The notes under the pieces are model-generated. The model did no database searches and was not told the DNA's origin. It worked only from the letters and a program-made list of their open reading frames with translations. From positions 75,768 to 139,767 of the forward strand of contig CBDETI010000019.1 of NCBI GenBank assembly GCA_965242775.1: a DNA stretch of 64,000 bases, read 5' to 3'. Made by a program: the position numbers and the translations under genes. Source of the DNA: JAWPMT01 sp965242775. Lineage in GTDB: Bacteria > Bacteroidota > Bacteroidia > Cytophagales > Cyclobacteriaceae. Within the stretch, counting starts at the first letter, position 1. The number at the start of each line of letters is the position of its first letter. Below, in pieces: positions 54,215 through 63,539 of the stretch.

Positions 54215-55030
54215 ATGGGGAGCCTCCTCAATTTTATATATAGAAATCGGGTTGCAGGGTACTTTTTGATGCTCCAACTGATTTGTATTTCGCTCATCCT
54301 TTCCACCGACAGCTTTTATGGAGCCACTTTTTTCAACTCAAGCAATGCAATTAGTGGTGTCGTAAACAATTTCAGTCAGAACAGCTCAGATTATTTTTCG
54401 CTTCGGACAATCAATAAAAATCTGGCGTTAGAGAACTCTGAGCTTCGAAAGCAGCTTGCCGAGTTGAGTCGCAATCAATCCGCCCAAACACTTTTCAAAG
54501 CCAGATATGCAGTGGTCCCCGGACGTGTAATTGGAAATACCTACCGCAGAAGTCGCAACTTCCTCACTTTGGGTGTCGGCAGCGACGATGGTATCGAAGA
54601 AGGTATGGGTGTAGTAAATGGATTGGGAGTTATAGGGCAGGTGCTTTACGTCTCCAACAACTTTAGCACCGTGGCTTCGCTATTAAACCCTTCAGTCATG
54701 ATCAGCAGCGAGATCAGCGGCTCAGGCACGCTGTGTACCTCGCAATGGGACGGCAAGGACTTCCGCCACGTTACAGTCAAATATGTTCCCAGACATATTT
54801 CTGTTGAAATAGGTGATACAATCAAAACCTCTGGCTTCAACTCGGTATACCCCCCGGGGGTCCTGGTAGGAATCGTCGATTCGGTTCTATTGTTGAAGGA
54901 ATCTCCCTTTTACACACTCAGGGCAAAATTGACTACTGATTTCTCATCGATCAGCCATGCGTATGTCATCAGCGGTCTCCTAAAGAATGAACGTGATAGC
55001 CTCGTTGACCAAACTATTGACGAGCTATGA
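54215..55030 (+). CDS. mreC: Rod-shape-determining protein MreC
   Basis: A 271-residue protein with one N-terminal membrane helix (about 13-31), a coiled coil (about 60-90, LALENSELRKQLAELSRN) and the MreC beta domain with GRVIGNTYRRSRNFLTLGVG and DGIEEGMGV. It links MreB to the wall enzymes in the periplasm. The start immediately follows the mreB stop and the end overlaps mreD by 4 bases. Confidence 0.93.
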   Translation: MGSLLNFIYRNRVAGYFLMLQLICISLILSTDSFYGATFFNSSNAISGVVNNFSQNSSDYFSLRTINKNLALENSELRKQLAELSRNQSAQTLFKARYAVVPGRVIGNTYRRSRNFLTLGVGSDDGIEEGMGVVNGLGVIGQVLYVSNNFSTVASLLNPSVMISSEISGSGTLCTSQWDGKDFRHVTVKYVPRHISVEIGDTIKTSGFNSVYPPGVLVGIVDSVLLLKESPFYTLRAKLTTDFSSISHAYVISGLLKNERDSLVDQTIDEL

Positions 55031-55539
55031 GAAAGGAACTCAGGACTCAGATCATAAAATTTGGTTTGTATGTTGTGTTTCAGCTTTTTGTATTGCACCG
55101 GTTTGTACTATGGGATGCCGCTTATGCGTTCTTCTATGTTGGTTATTTGCTGCTTTTGCCGCCCCGCTACTCGGCCATTAGGACAATGACTATCGCTTTC
55201 GGGGTTGGGATTTTGATCGATCTATTTAGTAATACCCCCGGGATTCAAGCTTGTGCATGCGTTATACTGGCAGTACTAAAATATCCCTGGTTAGTGGCCG
55301 TGAAGGGGGCTCCTGATGATTCGGCAGAGTTGAGTTTTTACAATTTGGGGCTGGTCAGTTTCACCCTGTATGTGGTCCCACTGATTTTCTTACACCTGGC
55401 ACTCATCTTTTTCATTGAAAACGGTTCGTTTTCTCCCATGTTCCCAATACTCAAAAGGGTTATATATAGTACGGTCCTCAACGCACTTTTAATCGGTCTG
55501 GCCGATTACCTGATGAGTAATAGAAATAGACGGTCATGA
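55027..55539 (+). CDS. mreD: Rod-shape-determining protein MreD
   Basis: A 170-residue protein with about five hydrophobic segments and the short polar motif FGVGILIDLFSNTPGIQACA near residues 57-77, as in Bacteroidetes MreD. Sequence conservation of MreD is weak, so its position between mreC and the PBP2 gene is the main support. It overlaps both neighbours by 4 bases. Confidence 0.85.
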   Translation: MRKELRTQIIKFGLYVVFQLFVLHRFVLWDAAYAFFYVGYLLLLPPRYSAIRTMTIAFGVGILIDLFSNTPGIQACACVILAVLKYPWLVAVKGAPDDSAELSFYNLGLVSFTLYVVPLIFLHLALIFFIENGSFSPMFPILKRVIYSTVLNALLIGLADYLMSNRNRRS

Positions 55540-57350
55540 ATGATAGAGCCATAATCATACGGGCCGTATTTCTGCTAATTATCACTGGGCTTGTTTTGCG
55601 CCTGTTCTTCCTGCAGGTGGTCGCCGATGACTATAAGCTAGCTGCAGAAAACAACATTGTCCAGAAAATCACGAGGTACCCATATCGAGGACTTATCTAT
55701 GATCGGAATGATGAGCTCATCGCTCACAATGACCCTATTTTCGATCTAATGATAGTACCCAAAGAAGTAGTTCCAGGGGATTCGAGTATCCTGATTGATT
55801 TACTCGATTTGAAACCAGGAGACTTCTCAGAGCGATTTCAAGCTGCAAAAAGGTATTCGTACGGCCTGCCCTCGGTATTTGATAAGCAGATGGATCCCCA
55901 GTCCTTCGCCAAGATACAAGATAAAATCGGTGGTATTAAGGGCTTCTATGTGCGTACAAGGACTTACCGAGCTTATAATCATGCCACCATGAGCAATGCA
56001 CTCGGCTATGTAGGTGAGATCACTGCCAATATGCTGCGTCAAGACACAACCGGTTACTATAAAGGAGGTGACTATGTAGGGATCAATGGATTGGAAAAGG
56101 CCTATGAGAAAGAGCTTCGTGGTACAAGAGGGGTCTCGTACAAAATGGTAAACGTTCGGGGCATCGTCGAAGGCGATTTCAGGGATGGGGAATACGATAC
56201 CATTCCACAGCCGGGAAAGGATATCCAAATCACCATAGACCTTGGACTACAGCAGTATGCCGAAAAGCTCATGCAAGGAAAAAGAGGCAGTATTGTCGCC
56301 ATCGAACCATCCTCGGGAGAGGTGCTGGCATTTGTTTCAGCACCTTTTTATGATCCTTCTCTTCTTACAGGCAGGCAATTTGGAAAGAACTTCGAATCAC
56401 TTCAAAAAGATTCCTTAAAACCCCTCTTCAATCGCCCGATCCAAGCCATGTACCCACCGGGATCTATGTTCAAGACGGTGCAATCTCTAATCGCCCTGGA
56501 AGAGGGAGTCCTTAGGCCTTCCGAGCGCATCTATAATGATAATTCTCTCATTGGTGATCTCGCTCCTGCTGGTGAATATGATGTACAAAGGGCCATAACT
56601 TACTCCTCCAACAATTTCTTTTACCAGGTATTTCGACGAGTAATCCTACAGGGGGCGGACCCTAACCAGTACATAGACTCCCGCATCGGTTTAGAAAAGT
56701 GGCGGGAATACCTCATGAAGTTTGGATTAGGTGTGAGCTTGGGACTTGATCTACCAGGAGAAAAGACCGGATATATCCCTAGTTTAGCTCGTTATGACAG
56801 AATGTACGGCACCAACCGGTGGCGATTCTCAAATATCTATTCACTCAGTATTGGGCAGGGCGAGTTGCTTGTTACTCCGCTGCAAATGGCCAATTTGGGT
56901 GCCTTACTAGCCAATAGAGGTTTTTTTTACGAGCCCCACCTTGTCAAAGAGATAGACAACAGAGAGATCAATCGTGTTCGCAAAGATGTAGGCATCGATG
57001 AGCGTTATTTTCCCGTGGTGATAGATGGAATGGAGAAGGTGATCCAAACCGGTTCAGGCATTCGGGCCTTCCTTCCCGACATTGCCATATGTGGTAAGAC
57101 CAGCACTGTCGAAAACCCGCCTTATCCCGATCATTCAGGTTTTATGGGATTCGCACCAAAGGAAGACCCACAAATCGCAATAGCGGTGTATGTAGAGAAT
57201 GCCGGCCAAGGGGGTCGAGCAGCGGCTAGCGCCGCCAGTCTCTTAATAGAATACTATATCCGTGGTGAGATCTCACGGCCATGGTTGGAGGATTACGTAC
57301 TAACAGGAATTTTTACTGATGCGCGACGAGAGGCTACTGAATCGGATTGA
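55536..57350 (+). CDS. mrdA: Penicillin-binding protein 2 (elongasome transpeptidase)
   Basis: A 604-residue class B PBP with an N-terminal membrane anchor (about 7-27), a dimerisation domain (RGLIYDRNDELIAHN near 51) and the transpeptidase domain. The active-site serine is S310 in PPGSMFKT and the SxN motif is S357-SN. The third motif reads K521-T-S instead of the near-universal KTG. All other regions are intact, including VENAGQGGRAAA near 552. With RodA it builds the lateral wall in the periplasm. It overlaps rodA by 32 bases. Confidence 0.94.
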   Translation: MNDRAIIIRAVFLLIITGLVLRLFFLQVVADDYKLAAENNIVQKITRYPYRGLIYDRNDELIAHNDPIFDLMIVPKEVVPGDSSILIDLLDLKPGDFSERFQAAKRYSYGLPSVFDKQMDPQSFAKIQDKIGGIKGFYVRTRTYRAYNHATMSNALGYVGEITANMLRQDTTGYYKGGDYVGINGLEKAYEKELRGTRGVSYKMVNVRGIVEGDFRDGEYDTIPQPGKDIQITIDLGLQQYAEKLMQGKRGSIVAIEPSSGEVLAFVSAPFYDPSLLTGRQFGKNFESLQKDSLKPLFNRPIQAMYPPGSMFKTVQSLIALEEGVLRPSERIYNDNSLIGDLAPAGEYDVQRAITYSSNNFFYQVFRRVILQGADPNQYIDSRIGLEKWREYLMKFGLGVSLGLDLPGEKTGYIPSLARYDRMYGTNRWRFSNIYSLSIGQGELLVTPLQMANLGALLANRGFFYEPHLVKEIDNREINRVRKDVGIDERYFPVVIDGMEKVIQTGSGIRAFLPDIAICGKTSTVENPPYPDHSGFMGFAPKEDPQIAIAVYVENAGQGGRAAASAASLLIEYYIRGEISRPWLEDYVLTGIFTDARREATESD

Positions 57351-58584
57351 TTGGCTGACTGTCTCAGTCTACTTCATCCTGCTTTTTTTTGGCTGGACCA
57401 ACATCTATGCTGCAGACTATGACCCGGATGTGAGCGGCACTATTTTCAACCTTAGTCAAAATTCCGGCAAGCAACTACTCTGGATAATTACGGCTGTTTT
57501 CATCATCGGAGGTGTCTTTCTGCTGGACGCTAAAACCTTTGAAACATTTTCCTGGCTCATCTACGGAAGCATGATGGCCCTGCTGATAGCGGTGCTATTG
57601 TTTGGTACTGAGGTTGCGGGATCCAGGTCATGGTTTCAAATTGGTGGATTCAGACTCCAGCCATCGGAGTTTGCAAAGTTTGCTACAGTACTGGGACTTT
57701 CGGCTTATTTGAGCAAAGATCAGGACCTGAAAACCCCCAAAACCCTCGTCAAATCTGCGTTAATCTTTTTGCTCCCGGCGGCACTTATTGTACTACAAGG
57801 GGATGCTGGTACTGCCATGGTTTTTGCCAGTCTGGTAATTGTACTTTTCCGGGAGGGCATGAATCCTTGGCTGCTTGTAGGTCCCATTCTTTTTGTTGTG
57901 CTCTTTCTTCTGACACTGCTGATTCAAAAGACCGCATTGGTTATCACGATCATTCTGCTGACAGCATTGGCCATTGGCCTTTCAAGACGAACGCTACTGC
58001 AAATTGCGGTAATATCCATTACCTCATTGATCTTTTTAGGTACCGTTTTCAGTGTTGATTTTGTTCTGAACAATGTGCTGAAGCCACACCAACAACGACG
58101 TGTACAGTTGTTGGTCAATCCGAACCTGGATCCGTTGGGAGTAGGTTGGAATGTCACACAATCAAAAATTGCCATCGGTTCTGGAGGCTTAGCCGGCAAG
58201 GGGTTTCTCAATGGTACGCAAACTAAATTTGACTTTGTACCTGCTCAATCGACAGATTTTATATTCTGTACAGTGGGCGAAGAACATGGTTGGTTTGGCA
58301 CCTCTGCAGTTTTGGCGCTTTTTGGCTTTCTGCTAATAAGGATTTTAGGGATAGCTGATCGGCAAAAGGCGCGCTTTCCAAAAATATATGGTTACGGAGT
58401 AGCAAGTATTTTATTTTTTCATCTGGTAGTCAATGTATCCATGACCGTGGGCTTGTTTCCAGTGATCGGTATCCCGTTACCGTTTATTAGTTATGGAGGA
58501 TCCAGTCTTTGGTCCTTTACCATCCTGCTTTTCATTCTTATCCGGATGGACACGGAACGAATGCAGGTGCTTCAGCGGTCTTAA
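57319..58584 (+). CDS. rodA: Rod-shape-determining SEDS glycosyltransferase RodA
   Basis: A 421-residue SEDS-family membrane protein with about ten helices. It has AGSRSWFQIGGFRLQPSEFA (about 93-112), the QGDAGTAMVF segment near 156 and the C-terminal GIPLPFISYGGSS. It polymerises lipid II into glycan together with the PBP2 encoded just upstream. It converges on the next gene with only 4 bases between the two stops, and no terminator hairpin is visible there. Confidence 0.95.
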   Translation: MRDERLLNRIDWLTVSVYFILLFFGWTNIYAADYDPDVSGTIFNLSQNSGKQLLWIITAVFIIGGVFLLDAKTFETFSWLIYGSMMALLIAVLLFGTEVAGSRSWFQIGGFRLQPSEFAKFATVLGLSAYLSKDQDLKTPKTLVKSALIFLLPAALIVLQGDAGTAMVFASLVIVLFREGMNPWLLVGPILFVVLFLLTLLIQKTALVITIILLTALAIGLSRRTLLQIAVISITSLIFLGTVFSVDFVLNNVLKPHQQRRVQLLVNPNLDPLGVGWNVTQSKIAIGSGGLAGKGFLNGTQTKFDFVPAQSTDFIFCTVGEEHGWFGTSAVLALFGFLLIRILGIADRQKARFPKIYGYGVASILFFHLVVNVSMTVGLFPVIGIPLPFISYGGSSLWSFTILLFILIRMDTERMQVLQRS

Positions 58585-58588
58585 GTAT

Positions 58589-59767
58589 TTATCGAAACCT
58601 CCGAAAGATGACCTTCAACAGTTCTTTGACCTGATCAGAATTCATATCCCAATCGTAGTTTTTGGCATAATTTGAGACCAGATGCTCTACTGCATCGTCG
58701 AAAGTGTTGAACCCATCTATTTCCGAAATCGCCTTTTGAAACGCGTTCGCATCACCTTCAAATAATTCCTGGGCAAACATGTATTGCTGATTTACAGAAA
58801 TGGCCGATAACATTCCCTTTACGTCTTCTGCTTCTTCAAGGTGCTTGGCTACCGACCGATCTTCCTCCTCGGCAAATTGATCATTGACTGTTGAGGCAGT
58901 TTCGACCTCATCTTGAGGCTCTTCTTGTTCAGTCACTTCATCTTCAGGTGTCTCGGTCTCAGCAGCTTCTTCATCAGTTGGCTCCTCGACTTTCTCCTCG
59001 TCCACTGGCAAATCTTCCTTGGCACTGATTGGAATCTCCAGTTCCTCTTTCTCTTCAGGGGCTTCCGGCTGAGGAGCAGCGACCGGCGCTGATTCCTCCG
59101 GTTGATCCTCCTCAAAGTCCTCGCCAAAATCAATAACGTCAACCAACTCTTCCTCAGACAGTAAATCCTCTAACGTCAATGGTTGTATCGCGCCCAAGTC
59201 GGCCAATACCTGCTCCTGAGCAGGGGTCAAATCAACATCAGCAAAATAGTCGTCGGCTATCTCAAATACTTCTGCGTATGTGCCGGAAGCTTGGGCATTG
59301 AAAAAGTCCTCAAACTCATCGGTCAGTACTTTGATATATTTCAATAAAGATTTTGCATGTTTTGAAGAATAGGGGACCGAGTCCCGGTCCGGAAATTCCT
59401 GTTTGACAAACTCCGAGGGACCGGTAATGAGTAGAAAACACTCACTCAATGCCTGGCCGAGTAAGGTCATTAAGGTATCACGATTTACTTCTATATTCTG
59501 CGACAAGGTATTCATGAACTGCACCATGGCCTGCCTTACCTCCTGGGACCGATAGTTGAAATAAGGACTTTCCAATCGCTTCATTTCTGACTGCCACTCC
59601 TTAAACAGAATTTTCATTACTAAAAAATTCAACTGTTTCGAAGGGGTCACCTGCAGCAGTTCCTTACCAGTCAAAGAGGCTTTTGAAGCAAAAACTTTCG
59701 ACAAAACAGCCTCAGAAAAGGAGTTTTTATATTTTGCTATGAATTCTTCGTTTAATCGTCTACTCAT
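58589..59767 (-). CDS. Acidic protein of unknown function, conserved C-terminal helical domain
   Basis: A 392-residue protein I cannot assign to a family. Residues 1-200 are mainly helical, with SFSEAVLSKVFASKASLTGKE near the start. Residues about 210-310 are low-complexity, very rich in Glu, Asp, Pro and Ala, and look disordered. The last 60 residues form a compact segment with ELFEGDANAFQKAISEID, AVEHLVSNYAKNYDWD and a basic end (KVIFRRFR). I have the impression that similar tails occur in other Bacteroidetes proteins. There is no signal peptide or membrane segment. It is the only minus-strand gene right of 44.8 kb and starts 20 bases from the divergent ferredoxin gene. Confidence 0.8.
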   Translation of the reverse strand: MSRRLNEEFIAKYKNSFSEAVLSKVFASKASLTGKELLQVTPSKQLNFLVMKILFKEWQSEMKRLESPYFNYRSQEVRQAMVQFMNTLSQNIEVNRDTLMTLLGQALSECFLLITGPSEFVKQEFPDRDSVPYSSKHAKSLLKYIKVLTDEFEDFFNAQASGTYAEVFEIADDYFADVDLTPAQEQVLADLGAIQPLTLEDLLSEEELVDVIDFGEDFEEDQPEESAPVAAPQPEAPEEKEELEIPISAKEDLPVDEEKVEEPTDEEAAETETPEDEVTEQEEPQDEVETASTVNDQFAEEEDRSVAKHLEEAEDVKGMLSAISVNQQYMFAQELFEGDANAFQKAISEIDGFNTFDDAVEHLVSNYAKNYDWDMNSDQVKELLKVIFRRFR

Positions 59768-59787
59768 ACATCACCCTTAATACAAAA

Positions 59788-60108
59788 ATGTTCCAAATAA
59801 GCGTCAAGAACTTGTTGCCCGAAGCAATTGCTTGTGATGCTAAAAATACGAAACTGTTAGAGATTTTGCTGCAACACACGGATATCATGCATGCTTGTGG
59901 CGGCAAAGGCAGGTGTACTACTTGTAAAGTCCGAATTTTGAGTGGTTACCCTTCCCCGGAACAACTCACTATACACGAACAACGATTTCGGTCCATGGGT
60001 CAACTAAAAGCAGAAGAAAGACTCAGTTGTCAAATTGTTTGTAATAGTAGCCTGGAATTGGAGATTCCCGATAGCAGTAAATTACCACATCTGACCTATG
60101 TTTACTAG
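59788..60108 (+). CDS. 2Fe-2S ferredoxin
   Basis: A 106-residue ferredoxin-fold protein with the cluster ligands C37, C43, C46 (C-x5-C-x2-C in ACGGKGRCTTC) and C81 in LSCQ. This is the pattern of adrenodoxin/plant-type ferredoxins. It is cytoplasmic and probably an electron carrier; its partner is unknown. The tdk start follows the stop directly. Confidence 0.88.
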   Translation: MFQISVKNLLPEAIACDAKNTKLLEILLQHTDIMHACGGKGRCTTCKVRILSGYPSPEQLTIHEQRFRSMGQLKAEERLSCQIVCNSSLELEIPDSSKLPHLTYVY

Positions 60109-60690
60109 ATGTTCATAGAACCGTCAAGTCGAGCGGGGTTCGAAAAAAATAAAGGTTGGATTGAAGTGATCTGCGGATCCATGTTTTCCGGAAAAACGGA
60201 GGAACTTATACGGCGCCTGAACAGAGCCTTACTGGCACAGCAAAAAGTAGAAATATTCAAGCCTATCATTGATCAGAGATACTCCAAAAAGAAAATTGTT
60301 TCCCACAATGAAACGGCTATCCACTCTTCTCCGATTGCCTTTTCAAAGGACATTTTGCTTAGATGCGCAGATTGTGAAGTAATTGGTATCGACGAGGCAC
60401 AATTTTTTGACGATGATATTGTTGAAGTCTCAAACACGCTGGCCAATCAAGGCAAACGAGTGATCGTTGCGGGGCTGGATATGGATTTTAAAGGTCGGCC
60501 TTTCGGTCCCATGGATAAGCTCATGGGGATTGCAGAGTATATCACCAAAGTACACGCCATCTGCATGAATTGTGGTAGCGTGGCCTCCTACTCTTACCGA
60601 AGGTCCAAGTCAAAAAAGAAAGTAGTGATCGGTGAAAAAGATGTCTACGAGGCGCTTTGCAGAAGTTGTTTCTATGAGAAGATGGATTGA
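60109..60690 (+). CDS. tdk: Thymidine kinase
   Basis: A 193-residue type II thymidine kinase with the P-loop GSMFSGKT at residues 23-30 and the Walker B/catalytic DEAQFF at 95-100 (E96). The lasso-domain zinc ligands are C152, C155, C184 and C187. It phosphorylates thymidine to dTMP in the salvage pathway. The last 17 bases overlap the start of porZ. Confidence 0.96.
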   Translation: MFIEPSSRAGFEKNKGWIEVICGSMFSGKTEELIRRLNRALLAQQKVEIFKPIIDQRYSKKKIVSHNETAIHSSPIAFSKDILLRCADCEVIGIDEAQFFDDDIVEVSNTLANQGKRVIVAGLDMDFKGRPFGPMDKLMGIAEYITKVHAICMNCGSVASYSYRRSKSKKKVVIGEKDVYEALCRSCFYEKMD

Positions 60691-62812
60691 CATAAGCCAA
60701 TTAATAATTCTTATTGGATGGTGTTGTTCTGTTGCTGCGCAGGATATACCTGTCGGGACCTGGCGCAATCACGTGAGCTATCACCAGGCACAGCATCTGG
60801 CAGGGGACGAAAATCGCGTATTTTGTGCGGTTGAAAATGGGCTTTTTTCAATATCAGAAGGAGAGATTCGACTTATCTCTAAAATAGAGGGGCTTTCCTC
60901 CCCCGGAGCTTCCGCTATCGCTTATGATGCCGCAAGCGAGACGCTCCTGGTTGGTCACAGCACCGGGGCCATTGATTTTGTTCGAAGTGATGGCATTGTT
61001 ACAAGCAACTCAATCTCCGAGATCACCTCTATCGCTGCGAAAACGATTAACAACATTCACATCTTCGAAGGAATTGGGTACATAGCCATTTCTTTTGGTA
61101 TTGCCGTTGCGGATATCGAAAGATCCGAAATCCGGGAGTTCTTTTCAGAAATAGGACCCAATGGCCAGACCGTGGATGTCAGGGATATCGCAAGATTTGG
61201 CAACCAATTGATAGCGACCACAGGTATTGGCTTGCTTATAGGTGATCTTCAGCGCAATCTCCTGGATTTCAACAACTGGCACCTGATACCAAACTCTCCC
61301 CTCAACGCCGGTTTGTACCCTTCCGTTTCCGAGGTACTTGTTTACTCGCAAAACTTACTTCAGCGTATATCCGGAAATAACGATTTAGATACCCTTTTGA
61401 CATTAAGTGATCAGATCCAGGCGGTAGCCTTTCACGATGGCGTGAGATATATTCTCACGAATAGAGCACTGTATAGTCAGAATGGCGATGATTTGCCTGA
61501 CCTAAGCACAGGCGCCACTTTCAATAGTGGTCAGGATCTCCTGGTAACAGATCAGGGGTTCTTTGTCGCAGATCAGGTATTGGGTCTCTTGCAAATCAAT
61601 GGCAACACAATAAACAGTATTATCCCTAATGGGCCCGTATCTGACAAGATTACGCATATAAAGTACCTTGACCGGTTGTATGCATTTTACAGTGGCAGCG
61701 CCCCTTCAACCCCGGATTCGCTGGGGTACTCTCAATTCACGTCGACCTGGGAAAATTTAAAGATCCAGGATTTCGAGGCCATCACAGATGTAGCGAATAT
61801 CGAGGGGAATGTATTCCTCAGTTCTAAGGAATCTGGTATTTACAACGTCGAAACCCAAAGCCTTGAAACACTTCCCGGTAGTACCCATACCATAACACAG
61901 ATGGAAACCTTGGGTCCAAGCCTATTTGCCGTCAATTCGGGAAGCGACAATCCCTTACTTGTCAGGTCGCAGGCAGACTGGGCGACTATCAGCAGCAACA
62001 TGCTTGGCACTAATAATCCAGCGAGCCTGGCAATTTCAGCAGGTGGGGTTCTTTGGATGAAAAACGAGGACAACCTCGGCGAAGTGATCGTCTACAACCC
62101 CCAAGAGCAACAAACGCTCACATTCAGAGGTCAGTCAGATGGCATCCCCTCAGCCAATGTCAACGATATTGTGGTCGACAGAATAGATGAAATATGGATA
62201 GCCACGGATAGAGGCCCCACAGTATTCGCAGACGGCACTTTCCTCCTTTCGAGCGATCGGGGTTTTCTTCCCTTCTTCGAAAACCAACCACTACTTGAAA
62301 ACGAGGCGATCATGGCGATGGCCATAGATGGAGGCAACCGAAAATGGGTGGGTACCAAAAACGGCCTTTGGGTTTTCAGCGAAAATATCAATACCGTAGA
62401 TCGGAGATTCACAAGCAGCAACAGCCCTTTGCTTTCGGACGTAATTTTAGACCTGGCCTACGACCCAACCTCCGGTGAAATGTTTGTTCTAACCGCTTCG
62501 GGGCTTTGCAGTTATCGATCCGGAAGCTCGGAGGGCCGCCCATTTCACACGGATGTGGAGATTTTTCCCAACCCAGTCACCCCCAATTTCAGCGGATATG
62601 TAACGATCTCGGGATTAGCCGAAAATGCCAACATTAAGATAACAGATATCAACGGAGCTTTGGTTTCGGAAGTAGATGCGGTTGGCGGCACTGCCACCTG
62701 GGACCTTACTAACTTGTCGAACTCACCTGTTGTTGGGGGCGTTTACATCATATTGAGTAGTTCTTTCGATGGTGAAGAAACCTTTGTTGGCAAGGTGGCC
62801 GTAGTAAAATGA
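60674..62812 (+). CDS. porZ: Type IX secretion system protein PorZ-like
   Basis: A 712-residue protein from the ATG at 60,674, which gives a signal peptide (MRRWIDIS, a hydrophobic core, VAAQ). I prefer it to an ATG at 60,632 that would bury the signal. The body consists of beta-propeller repeats, including IAYDAASETLLVGHS, IATTGIGLLIGD and WVGTKNGLWVFS, followed by a C-terminal sorting-type domain. The latter starts at EIFPNPVTPNFSG and ends in FVGKVAVVK. This architecture is that of PorZ, a surface component of the type IX attachment complex. It overlaps tdk by 17 bases and recO by 4. Confidence 0.85.
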   Translation: MRRWIDISQLIILIGWCCSVAAQDIPVGTWRNHVSYHQAQHLAGDENRVFCAVENGLFSISEGEIRLISKIEGLSSPGASAIAYDAASETLLVGHSTGAIDFVRSDGIVTSNSISEITSIAAKTINNIHIFEGIGYIAISFGIAVADIERSEIREFFSEIGPNGQTVDVRDIARFGNQLIATTGIGLLIGDLQRNLLDFNNWHLIPNSPLNAGLYPSVSEVLVYSQNLLQRISGNNDLDTLLTLSDQIQAVAFHDGVRYILTNRALYSQNGDDLPDLSTGATFNSGQDLLVTDQGFFVADQVLGLLQINGNTINSIIPNGPVSDKITHIKYLDRLYAFYSGSAPSTPDSLGYSQFTSTWENLKIQDFEAITDVANIEGNVFLSSKESGIYNVETQSLETLPGSTHTITQMETLGPSLFAVNSGSDNPLLVRSQADWATISSNMLGTNNPASLAISAGGVLWMKNEDNLGEVIVYNPQEQQTLTFRGQSDGIPSANVNDIVVDRIDEIWIATDRGPTVFADGTFLLSSDRGFLPFFENQPLLENEAIMAMAIDGGNRKWVGTKNGLWVFSENINTVDRRFTSSNSPLLSDVILDLAYDPTSGEMFVLTASGLCSYRSGSSEGRPFHTDVEIFPNPVTPNFSGYVTISGLAENANIKITDINGALVSEVDAVGGTATWDLTNLSNSPVVGGVYIILSSSFDGEETFVGKVAVVK

Positions 62813-63474
62813 TCGGAAAAACGGAAGGTATCTGTTTGAACTACATTAAGTTCAAAGAGTCGTCTATCATAGTCCGCTGTTACACCCGAGACCATGGACT
62901 ACAGTCCTATGTCGTAAATAGTGTGCGTAGCCCAAAGGCAAAGAAGAAACTCGGATTCTTCGAACCATTAACTGTGTTGGAGATCGTGTACTACGAAAGT
63001 AAGACCAGTGATCTGCATCGGCTCAGTGAGTATCGGCCAAAGAAGACACATCCCAGCATTAGATTCGATATCAAAAAGAGCACCATTACGCTTTTTTTAT
63101 CAGAATTCCTGTCGAAAGTACTCTCCTCAGAACCCGGAGGAAGTCACGAACTCTATGAGTTTATTCTTCACTCAATTTCTTCCTTTGAAGAGTTAACGGA
63201 GGGGTTCGAAAATTTTCACCTCCAGTTCATTTTGAAACTATCTAAATATTTTGGATTTGGGTTCGACCCTGAGACCATGCATTTGCCAGGAAATCGGGAA
63301 CAGATTGATCAATACGCTGCTAAGCTCGTGGCTACGGACTACTCTGCTGAAATTCCTGCCTCCGGCGCCCTGAGAAGTGAAAGTCTTGAAGCCATAATCG
63401 CCTACTACTCCCGGCATACGGGACAGGCCTTTGCTATCAATTCACTAGATGTACTCAAACGGGTCTTCAATTAA
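62809..63474 (+). CDS. recO: DNA repair protein RecO
   Basis: A 221-residue protein with the OB-fold opening KTEGICLNYIKFKESSIIVR (residues 4-23), VYYESKTSDLHRLSEYRP near 64 and a helical C-terminal half. It lacks the CxxC zinc site of many RecO proteins, as is common in Bacteroidetes. RecO helps load RecA at gaps. The start overlaps the porZ stop by 4 bases. Confidence 0.88.
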   Translation: MIGKTEGICLNYIKFKESSIIVRCYTRDHGLQSYVVNSVRSPKAKKKLGFFEPLTVLEIVYYESKTSDLHRLSEYRPKKTHPSIRFDIKKSTITLFLSEFLSKVLSSEPGGSHELYEFILHSISSFEELTEGFENFHLQFILKLSKYFGFGFDPETMHLPGNREQIDQYAAKLVATDYSAEIPASGALRSESLEAIIAYYSRHTGQAFAINSLDVLKRVFN

Positions 63475-63539
63475 TTTTAATTGATGTTCTGAGTAAATTG
63501 ATGATATCTTACCTTTAGCCAACTAAATGCACAGAATTG

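Noticed and set aside
63481..63517. Promoter for the oxygenase gene (TTG ... TACCTTTA)
   Set aside because: The spacer is 26 bases, longer than the usual range, and the -7 element lacks its final G.
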